This document shows, in pieces, positions 1 to 5,154 of a stretch of DNA of 5,154 bases. This DNA comes from Chitinophagaceae bacterium. Its GTDB lineage: Bacteria > Bacteroidota > Bacteroidia > Chitinophagales > Chitinophagaceae. The stretch is taken from contig JACVCQ010000223.1 in assembly GCA_016741945.1 (NCBI GenBank), forward strand, positions 1 through 5,154. Reading direction: 5' to 3'. Each line of letters opens with the position of its first letter. Position 1 is the stretch's first letter. The position numbers and the translations under genes were made by a program. The notes under the pieces are model-generated. The model saw only the letters and a program-made list of their open reading frames with translations. It was not told the origin of the DNA and ran no database searches.

Positions 1-183
1 TTTTAAAGATTGTGGGATTACGGGAATGCCATGCCTTGGCTTAACAAAACAATTTTTGGGTAAAAGGGATGGATCAACCCTTTGGTCTTGGGCTTTATTT
101 GGGAGGTAGTGGTAAATTTATATCCTGCCATTTTTCCCGCCATTGAAAACAATAGCCGTTATTAACCCGGTATTTTCCATTTT
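1..183 (+). pseudogene. Interrupted upstream part of UbiA-like gene
   Basis: Read in the same frame as the open gene that follows, this stretch gives protein-like text: KGWINPLVLGFIW and then LYPAIFPAIENN, which resembles the loop and membrane segment that precede the second Asp-rich motif in UbiA-type prenyltransferases. The frame is broken by TAA at 4-6, 61-63 and 163-165. Each could come from a CAA (Gln) codon by one C-to-T change; that is inference. No frameshift is needed to join it to the downstream part. No other frame gives a convincing product. Either the gene is decaying, or the first ~180 bases are low-quality sequence at a contig end. The true N-terminal half, with the first Asp-rich motif, lies outside the window. 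Confidence 0.5.
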
Positions 184-552
184 TTGCTCTTTCTGAAAAA
201 TGGAATGTTTATCGCCATGTTATGTATTCTTTTTGATATCAAAGATTATGCTACTGATTATAATCAGGAGTTAAAGACCTTTGTAGTAAGTTTCGGGCTA
301 CGCAGAACCCTTTTTTATATCATCATACCACTGACAGTCATTGGCTTAGGCACTTTTCTGACTTATGGGATATTACATCAATTTCCATTATTCCGTATGC
401 TCATCAACACCATACCCTTTATTTTGTTGATAATTGTAACCTACCATATGCACCGTCGTAAAAGCATTCTCTATTATCTTGCAATTATTGACGGATTAAT
501 GTTGGTAAAAGCATTTTGTGGTATTTGCGGAAGTTTTGTACAGCACTCCTAA
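184..552 (+). CDS. UbiA-like prenyltransferase, C-terminal part
   Basis: This is the last ~122 residues of a probable UbiA-superfamily integral membrane prenyltransferase, enzymes that transfer an isoprenoid chain from its diphosphate to an aromatic or other acceptor in the cytoplasmic membrane. The key evidence is DIKDYATD at residues 18-25, which fits the second Asp-rich, Mg-diphosphate-binding motif (D-x-x-D-Y-x-x-D style), followed by about three hydrophobic segments near residues 44-62, 69-85 and 94-112. The family is usually near 280-300 residues, so over half is missing. The TTG at 184 and the ATG at 205 are merely the first possible starts after an in-frame TAA at 163 and are unlikely to be the native start; similar coding text continues upstream across stops. 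The substrate cannot be told. The gene ends 33 bases before the M42 peptidase on the same strand. A generic membrane protein is the alternative reading. Confidence 0.6.
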   Translation: MLFLKNGMFIAMLCILFDIKDYATDYNQELKTFVVSFGLRRTLFYIIIPLTVIGLGTFLTYGILHQFPLFRMLINTIPFILLIIVTYHMHRRKSILYYLAIIDGLMLVKAFCGICGSFVQHS

Positions 553-585
553 ATAGCACATATTATTTTAATTGAAGAAAGAATT

Positions 586-1707
586 ATGGCAAAAGTAAAA
601 AAAGTATCAAAGACAAAATCTACATCTATCCTTACGGATCATTCTATTGATTTCCTGAAAAAATACATCAATACCCCATCTCCTGTTGGTTTTGAAAGTA
701 GCGGACAGAAAGTTTGGCTGGATTATGTAAAACCTTATACAGACAGTTTTTTTACTGATCCTTATGGAACAGCAGTAGGCGTGATCAATCCAACAGCCCC
801 TTTTAAAGTTGTGATTGAAGCCCATGCTGATGAAATCAGTTGGTTTGTGAATTATATCAATGACCAAGGATTGATTTATTTGAAAAGAAATGGCGGTGTA
901 GACCATCAGATTGCACCAGCCATGCGTGTTTTCATCCATGGCAAAAAAGGTCCGGTAAAAGCCGTCTTTGGATGGCCTGCGATTCATACCCGTCTTAGCA
1001 ATCCTGATGCAAAAGAACCACAACCCAAAGTCGATAATCTTTGTCTGGATTGTGGTGCACGTAACAAAAAAGAAGTAGAAGCACTTGGTATACATATTGG
1101 TGCAGTGGTAACATATCAAGAAGGTTTTGATGAACTGGCCAATGATTTTTATATCGGTCGTGCTTTTGATAATCGTATCGGTGGATTCATGATTGCGGAA
1201 GTAGCCCGATTACTACATGAGCATAAAAAGAAATTACCTTTTGGTTTATATATAGTGAATGCCGTTCAGGAAGAGATTGGATTGAGAGGTGCTGAAATGA
1301 TTGCCAGAAGAATTAAACCAGATATTGCCATTGTAACAGATGTTACACACGACACCAGCACTCCAATGATCAGTAAGATCATTGAGGGCGATATCCAATG
1401 TGGTAAAGGTCCTTCTTTGGCTTATGCCCCCGCTATTCATAATAAATTGTTGAAAATTGTAGAAGATGTTGCGGAAAAAAATAAAATCCCGGTTCAACTT
1501 AGAACGCTGAGCAGAAGTACCGGTACTGACACTGATAGTTTTGCCTATGCGAATGATGGATGCCCGTCGGTATTGATTTCTATTCCATTAAGATATATGC
1601 ATACCACAGTTGAGATGTTGCATAAAAATGATATCGAAGAAACCATTAAGTTGATGTACCATACAGTTTTAACATTAACACCCAAAACAAACCTGAGTTA
1701 TCTTTAA
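586..1707 (+). CDS. M42 family metallo-aminopeptidase
   Basis: A complete 373-residue member of peptidase family M42 (the TET aminopeptidase/FrvX/CelM-like group), cytosolic enzymes with two metal ions that remove N-terminal residues from peptides, often as large tetrahedral oligomers. All expected active-site residues are visible: H80 and D82 in EAHADE, the bridging D195 in AFDNR, catalytic base E229 with metal ligand E230 in VQEEIG, D252 in VTDVTHD, and H339 in RYMHTTVEM. The PDZ-like oligomerisation domain of the family should fall between about residues 95 and 180. Length is normal for the family. There is no signal peptide; the first ~15 residues are a Lys-rich tail before the domain begins near LTDHSIDFL. 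The ATG at 586 has a purine-rich stretch (GAAGAAAG, 574-581) just upstream as a possible weak ribosome site. Its peptide specificity is not predictable. Co-transcription with the prenyltransferase gene upstream is possible. Confidence 0.96.
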   Translation: MAKVKKVSKTKSTSILTDHSIDFLKKYINTPSPVGFESSGQKVWLDYVKPYTDSFFTDPYGTAVGVINPTAPFKVVIEAHADEISWFVNYINDQGLIYLKRNGGVDHQIAPAMRVFIHGKKGPVKAVFGWPAIHTRLSNPDAKEPQPKVDNLCLDCGARNKKEVEALGIHIGAVVTYQEGFDELANDFYIGRAFDNRIGGFMIAEVARLLHEHKKKLPFGLYIVNAVQEEIGLRGAEMIARRIKPDIAIVTDVTHDTSTPMISKIIEGDIQCGKGPSLAYAPAIHNKLLKIVEDVAEKNKIPVQLRTLSRSTGTDTDSFAYANDGCPSVLISIPLRYMHTTVEMLHKNDIEETIKLMYHTVLTLTPKTNLSYL

Positions 1708-1710
1708 CCT

Positions 1711-1790
1711 GTGATTTCTTGATCTTTGATTTCTTGATTTTTTTTCTTCGGAAAATTAAGAAATCAAAGATTACAGATCAAAGAATCAAA
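1711..1790. repeat. Long imperfect inverted repeat with C(TTCG)G loop
   Basis: The 94-base gap between the peptidase and amidotransferase genes is almost filled by an imperfect palindrome. C1746 and G1751 close a TTCG loop (1747-1750), a classic very stable RNA tetraloop. The stem runs T1742-C1746 with G1751-A1755, skips a four-T bulge on the left (1738-1741), then pairs 1722-1737 with 1756-1771, including one G-T wobble. Outer parts also match roughly: GATC at 1721-1724 with GATC at 1776-1779. Short units recur within the arms: GATTTCTTGAT at 1712 and 1728, ATCAAAGA at 1763 and 1777. No T-run follows the right arm, so it is not a textbook terminator for the peptidase gene, though it could protect the mRNA 3' end or slow transcription. 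A dispersed intergenic repeat is an alternative. Confidence 0.75.
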
Positions 1791-1801
1791 CTTCATCCCC
1801 C

Positions 1802-2647
1802 ATGTGGTCTGAAAAGAAACAAATAAGAATAGCTGTACTGGATCTGTATGAAGGTCAGGCCAATCAGGGTATGCGTTGTATCAAAGAGATTGTTCATACT
1901 TGGGCATCTGATAAAGGTTTTGATCTTGTGTACCAGGAATTCGATGTTAGACAACAGCTGTCTGTTCCTGATACTACATTTGATATTTATATCTCTAGTG
2001 GTGGTCCGGGTTCTCCTTTAGAAACAGAGGGATCTGCATGGGAAGCAGCTTATTTTGCTTGGTTGGAAAGTATCGAATCTTTTAATAAAACTTCGGTTGA
2101 TTCAGACAGGAAAAATGTATTCTTCATCTGTCATAGTTTTCAATTGATTTGTAGACATTATGGGATCGGTAACGTATGCAAAAGAAGATCTACCGCTTTT
2201 GGTGTATTTCCGGTACATATGCTAGACCCCGGAAGTATTGAGCCGGTATTTGATGGACTGAGGGATCCTTTTTATTGCGTCGATAGTAGAGATTATCAGG
2301 TAATTGAGCCGGAAATCAGTAAACACACCGCCATGGGTGCATCGATTTTAGCGATAGAGAAAAACAGACCCCATGTACCTTATGAACGCGCTGTGATGGC
2401 TATCCGCTTCAATGATCATTTTATTGGAACCCAATTTCATCCGGAAGCTGATGCAGTGGGTATGCACATGTATTTAATGAGAGAGGATAAAAAGAAAACC
2501 GTGATCGATAATCATGGAGCAGCCAAATGGCAAAGCATGGTAGAACAATTACAAGACCCGGAAAAGATTCTTTTCACTTATCATACAATTCTGCCCAATT
2601 TTTTGAACCAATCTGTTCAAGAATCTGCCTTTTCACAACAAGGTTAA
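1802..2647 (+). CDS. Class I glutamine amidotransferase-like protein
   Basis: A 281-residue stand-alone class I (triad) glutamine amidotransferase domain, expected to hydrolyse glutamine to glutamate and pass ammonia to a partner enzyme in the cytoplasm. Visible signatures are the N-terminal strand IRIAVLDLYEG (8-18), the oxyanion-side loop SSGGPGSP (65-72), the nucleophile C110 in FICHSFQL, SRDYQV (162-167), and the His-Glu pair H213/E215 in QFHPEAD. The elbow is unusual: the common G-x-C-x-G-x-Q becomes F-I-C-H-S-F-Q, keeping Cys and Gln but losing both glycines. About 65 residues follow the His-Glu pair, forming an extra, probably helical tail not needed by the core fold. ATG 1802 is the first start after an in-frame TAA at 1757; no Shine-Dalgarno is seen (CCCCC precedes it). 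The gene lies 74 bases upstream of an ATP-grasp gene, its likely partner. GMP synthase or PuuD-like annotations would be over-calls. Confidence 0.88.
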   Translation: MWSEKKQIRIAVLDLYEGQANQGMRCIKEIVHTWASDKGFDLVYQEFDVRQQLSVPDTTFDIYISSGGPGSPLETEGSAWEAAYFAWLESIESFNKTSVDSDRKNVFFICHSFQLICRHYGIGNVCKRRSTAFGVFPVHMLDPGSIEPVFDGLRDPFYCVDSRDYQVIEPEISKHTAMGASILAIEKNRPHVPYERAVMAIRFNDHFIGTQFHPEADAVGMHMYLMREDKKKTVIDNHGAAKWQSMVEQLQDPEKILFTYHTILPNFLNQSVQESAFSQQG

Positions 2648-2671
2648 ATTAAAGTTTATCTGATTGATTCT

Positions 2672-2696
2672 CTTTTAGGTATCAAAAGGTTTTTTT
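2672..2696 (+). terminator. Weak candidate terminator between two genes
   Basis: CTTTT (2672-2676) can pair with AAAAG (2684-2688) around a seven-base loop, and seven T's follow at 2690-2696. The stem is only five pairs, four of them A-T, so termination would be weak at best. The same gap holds TACTTTCA at 2696-2703, which loosely resembles the Bacteroidota -7 element (TAnnTTTG), about 18 bases before the ATP-grasp start codon. I could not find a convincing -33 TTG at the proper spacing, so neither signal is firm. Confidence 0.22.
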
Positions 2697-2721
2697 ACTT
2701 TCAAAGACCTAATTTTATTGT

Positions 2722-3921
2722 ATGGTACCTTCTATAAGACAAGCATTTAATCAACAATTTACTACGGATCAATACAACGCGTATTTAGAAGAGTTGAATA
2801 GCAAATTCCCCGGCGCTATTGAATTTCGGGTTGCTGAAACCCCGGTATTTGTTGATCGAAGTTTTAAGGAAAAAATATTATCCGCTTGTGAGCATATTGT
2901 AGATGTGATTACACAATTCAATTTTAAAACATTGAGTTCGCATGCCATTCCACCAGACCTAAGGGTACCCAATGAAAATGATCATACTCATTTTATTGCT
3001 TTTGATTTTGGTGTTTGTGTGAATGAAGCGGGAGAATATGAGCCTCAGTTAATTGAAATGCAGGGCTTTCCCACTTTATTTGGATACCAGGTATGGCAGG
3101 ATGATATCGTCAGAAAACATTTTCAGGTACCCCATGGCTATAACACTTATCTCAATGGATTTGATCGGAACAGCTATTTGTCTTTATTAAAAGAAATCAT
3201 TCTGGGAAAACATCAACCAGAAAATGTGATACTGCTGGAACTGTTACCCCATCAGCAAAAAACAAGAATTGATTTTTATTGTACCAGTGAATATACCGGA
3301 ATCCCTATTGTTTGTTTGACTGAATTACAAAAAGAAGGTAATCAATTGTTTTATCAAAATACGTCCGGTGAAAAGATCAGGGTGCAGAGAATTTATAACC
3401 GTATCATTTTTGATGACCTTCAACAACAATCCGAAGATATACGCGAGAAAGGAAAATTAATGTTGGAAGAACTGGATGTAGAATGGGTACCGCATCCTAA
3501 TTGGTTTTATCGCATCAGTAAATATACCCTTCCGTTTATTGATCATCCCTATGTTCCTAAAACTTTTTTCTTGAGTGAACTTGATGAAGTGCCTCAACAA
3601 CTGGATCAATATGTATTAAAACCTTTATTCTCTTTTGCGGGTCAGGGAGTGGTGATTGATGTTACACAAGCAGACATCGATAAAATAAAAGATCCGGAAA
3701 ACTGGATCTTACAAAAGAAAGTACAGTATGCAGATGTAATTGAAACACCTGATATACCTGCGAAAGTTGAGCTACGCATTTTTTATTTTTGGAAAGAGGG
3801 AGCGAGCAGACCCATCGCCACCAATAATTTAGCTCGCTTGAGTAAAGGGAAAATGATTGGTGTTCGTTATAATAAGGATAAAGAGTGGGTGGGTGGAAGT
3901 TTGGCGTATTTTGAAGAATAA
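2722..3921 (+). CDS. Divergent ATP-grasp-like ligase
   Basis: A complete 399-residue soluble protein resembling the ATP-grasp superfamily, which activates a carboxylate as acyl phosphate and joins it to an amine or thiol. Supporting marks: YVLKPLFSFAGQGV (297-310), a good match to the nucleotide-binding Lys plus Gly-rich loop (K300; G307 and G309); WILQKKVQ (328-335) as the adenine-contacting linker; ELRIFYF (350-356) as an E-x-R acidic motif; and TNNLARLSKG (367-376), like the Asn-containing metal-binding end of the fold. LIEMQGFPTLFGYQ (110-123) recalls the acid-plus-aromatic 'E-x-N' segment of some glutathionylspermidine-synthase-like or circularly permuted ATP-grasp proteins, but here in an N-terminal position. 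I do not recognise a named subfamily. ATG 2722 follows an in-frame TAA at 2710 and is the only reasonable start; no Shine-Dalgarno is visible. Its place after a glutamine amidotransferase suggests an ammonia-using or amide-forming step. Confidence 0.72.
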   Translation: MVPSIRQAFNQQFTTDQYNAYLEELNSKFPGAIEFRVAETPVFVDRSFKEKILSACEHIVDVITQFNFKTLSSHAIPPDLRVPNENDHTHFIAFDFGVCVNEAGEYEPQLIEMQGFPTLFGYQVWQDDIVRKHFQVPHGYNTYLNGFDRNSYLSLLKEIILGKHQPENVILLELLPHQQKTRIDFYCTSEYTGIPIVCLTELQKEGNQLFYQNTSGEKIRVQRIYNRIIFDDLQQQSEDIREKGKLMLEELDVEWVPHPNWFYRISKYTLPFIDHPYVPKTFFLSELDEVPQQLDQYVLKPLFSFAGQGVVIDVTQADIDKIKDPENWILQKKVQYADVIETPDIPAKVELRIFYFWKEGASRPIATNNLARLSKGKMIGVRYNKDKEWVGGSLAYFEE

Positions 3922-3923
3922 AA

Positions 3924-5154
3924 CTATCGATGTTTACTCAGCAGGTATTTATCTTGTATCACCTGACTCATGGTTTTTCCATACACTTTACTCTCTACCC
4001 ATGAAATCACATCCAAGTATGCAAATGATCGGGTCTCAAAGCGACTCTTTTCATATTGCTTGATTTTTTCTAAAAAAGAGCGTAATTCTGTTTTGACTTG
4101 TTTTGCGGGTATTTGAAAGGAATGTCTAAGAAAACGAAACATTTCCTCTTCCACTATTGTAAGATTATCCATTTTAGCCATGAAACGATACACCGATTTA
4201 ATCAAAGAGCTTTCGATCAACTCGGCATTCCCCAATTCATAATGAGCCATCAAGTGTAATAAGCGAGCATAACATTGTAGATCATTCCGTAAGTCTACAT
4301 GATCATTAATGATTCTCCTTAAATAATCAATACAGGTATTATAATTACCATTTCCAAAATACAAGGAAGCTATTTTATAATTGAATACCAATACCCGATG
4401 CTGGTCAATATACAATGCGTTATCAGATAACTGCTTCTCCAAATCTGCTACTAATGTTAATCCTTCTTGAAAACTACCCTGCATCAAATGCTGATTCAGT
4501 TTAGCGCTATGGATATAAATAAAACTATGTACACGGAATATATCATGCTTATTTGCAGTTTCGCTCTCAGCAAATAGTTCAAATTTCTTGAGTACATAGC
4601 TGAACGCTTTAAAATTTCTAAGATCGAAATGCGCATTGAGCAGATTATGTAAGCCTTTAATATAATGCCCCGTCTCTACATCAACCATCAGCGGTTCTTT
4701 TTCAAAAAGACTTAACCACTTTTGACTATAGCGGTAATACATCAAAAAATCCTGTCGAATAAATGCATACCAACAATAGCTTTGATATAAATACAATCTT
4801 TCATAAAATCCATTGAGTGTATCTGCATTGTGTGGTAACTGGTTTTTGAAAAATTCTTTGATGTCTTTCTCATCTGCTTCATTTCTGGCATGACCATTCT
4901 TTACATACCAACTATACAACTGCAAAGCCAAATTGGATAATTGCGTAATGACCCTTCTTTTTTCATTGACCACATTCGCTTCAGCTGTCAATTGTTCAGC
5001 CCTGTCTTGCATACTTCTAGTGATATGAAGCGTCTCTATCTTTTTTTCCAATGATATAATTTGAATCAAGAAACTATCCTGATGATACTGGTGTGCCAAC
5101 TCTTTTGCACGATCCAATATCTTAAGGCTTTGATGATATAGCCCCTTATTATAC
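3924..5154 (-). CDS. TPR-like helical-repeat protein, N-terminus missing
   Basis: The frame is open from the right edge of the window down to a TAG at 3924-3926, so the gene is cut at its 5' end; a TTG at 5117 is not a likely start because TPR-like coding text (KGLYHQSLKILDRAKELA) continues upstream of it to the edge. At least 409 residues are present. The protein is rich in paired amphipathic helices of tetratricopeptide style, with spacing typical of repeats, for example around FDLRNFKAFSYVLKKFE, LMQGSFQEGLTLVADLE and YFGNGNYNTCIDYLRRII. The C-terminus (FAYLDVISWVESK) resembles the end of uncharacterised ~500-residue proteins that are frequent in Bacteroidota; from memory, these are annotated only as hypothetical. 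No catalytic motif, signal peptide or membrane segment is visible in this part. A scaffold or protein-binding role is inferred from the repeat architecture alone. It is convergent with the ATP-grasp gene. Confidence 0.8.
   Translation of the reverse strand, partial: YNKGLYHQSLKILDRAKELAHQYHQDSFLIQIISLEKKIETLHITRSMQDRAEQLTAEANVVNEKRRVITQLSNLALQLYSWYVKNGHARNEADEKDIKEFFKNQLPHNADTLNGFYERLYLYQSYCWYAFIRQDFLMYYRYSQKWLSLFEKEPLMVDVETGHYIKGLHNLLNAHFDLRNFKAFSYVLKKFELFAESETANKHDIFRVHSFIYIHSAKLNQHLMQGSFQEGLTLVADLEKQLSDNALYIDQHRVLVFNYKIASLYFGNGNYNTCIDYLRRIINDHVDLRNDLQCYARLLHLMAHYELGNAELIESSLIKSVYRFMAKMDNLTIVEEEMFRFLRHSFQIPAKQVKTELRSFLEKIKQYEKSRFETRSFAYLDVISWVESKVYGKTMSQVIQDKYLLSKHR

Noticed and set aside
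1..183. TAA read as a sense codon (alternative genetic code)
   Set aside because: The peptidase, amidotransferase and ATP-grasp genes all end in TAA exactly where their families are expected to end, so TAA acts as a normal stop here.
607..1119. Open frame of 170 codons opposite the M42 peptidase gene
   Set aside because: It lies wholly within a well-supported coding region, has a Cys/Phe-rich composition typical of an antisense shadow, and shows no domain.
1246..1497. Second open frame opposite the M42 peptidase gene
   Set aside because: Antisense to conserved catalytic motifs of the peptidase, with no recognisable product or start signal.
1711..1790. CRISPR-like or tandem repeat array
   Set aside because: The repeated units are short and unevenly spaced, and are explained by the two arms of one imperfect palindrome; there are no uniform spacers or cas genes.
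2769..2972. Short open frame opposite the start of the ATP-grasp gene
   Set aside because: Antisense shadow with no family resemblance and no independent promoter or ribosome site.
3919..3936. Small palindrome around ATCGAT at the convergent stop codons as a bidirectional terminator
   Set aside because: Only four flanking pairs (AAAC with GTTT), asymmetric about the centre, and no T-run on either side; too weak to call.
3857..4063. Open frame of 68 codons across the convergent junction
   Set aside because: It overlaps the ends of two better-supported genes in other frames and has no recognisable motif.

Overview
The window looks like a piece of a low-GC Bacteroidota chromosome, probably family Chitinophagaceae. 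This is inferred from the protein styles (a Bacteroidota-type M42 peptidase, a long helical-repeat protein of a kind common in this phylum), A/T-rich leaders and weak or absent Shine-Dalgarno sequences. No rRNA, tRNA, CRISPR array, transposase or phage gene is visible. Both ends cut through genes.

Layout: positions 1-552 hold the C-terminal half of a UbiA-like membrane prenyltransferase. Only 184-552 is open; before it the same frame still reads like UbiA protein but carries three TAA codons, so it is either a decayed gene or poor sequence at a contig end. At 586-1707 lies a complete, catalytically intact M42 metallo-aminopeptidase. Positions 1708-1801 contain a long imperfect inverted repeat closed by a C(TTCG)G loop. 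At 1802-2647 is a free-standing class I glutamine amidotransferase with an unusual nucleophile elbow. At 2722-3921 is a divergent ATP-grasp-like ligase of 399 residues. On the other strand, 3924-5154, is a helical-repeat (TPR-like) protein whose N-terminus lies beyond the window; it meets the ATP-grasp gene tail to tail with 2 bases between the stop codons.

The most interesting part is the pair of amidotransferase and ATP-grasp protein. Class I amidotransferases release ammonia from glutamine, and ATP-grasp enzymes join an activated carboxylate to an amine, so together they could form a two-part amide- or peptide-forming enzyme with an unknown substrate. The peptidase next door could process a product or simply be a housekeeping neighbour. 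Gaps of 33, 94 and 74 bases on one strand allow, but do not prove, co-transcription.
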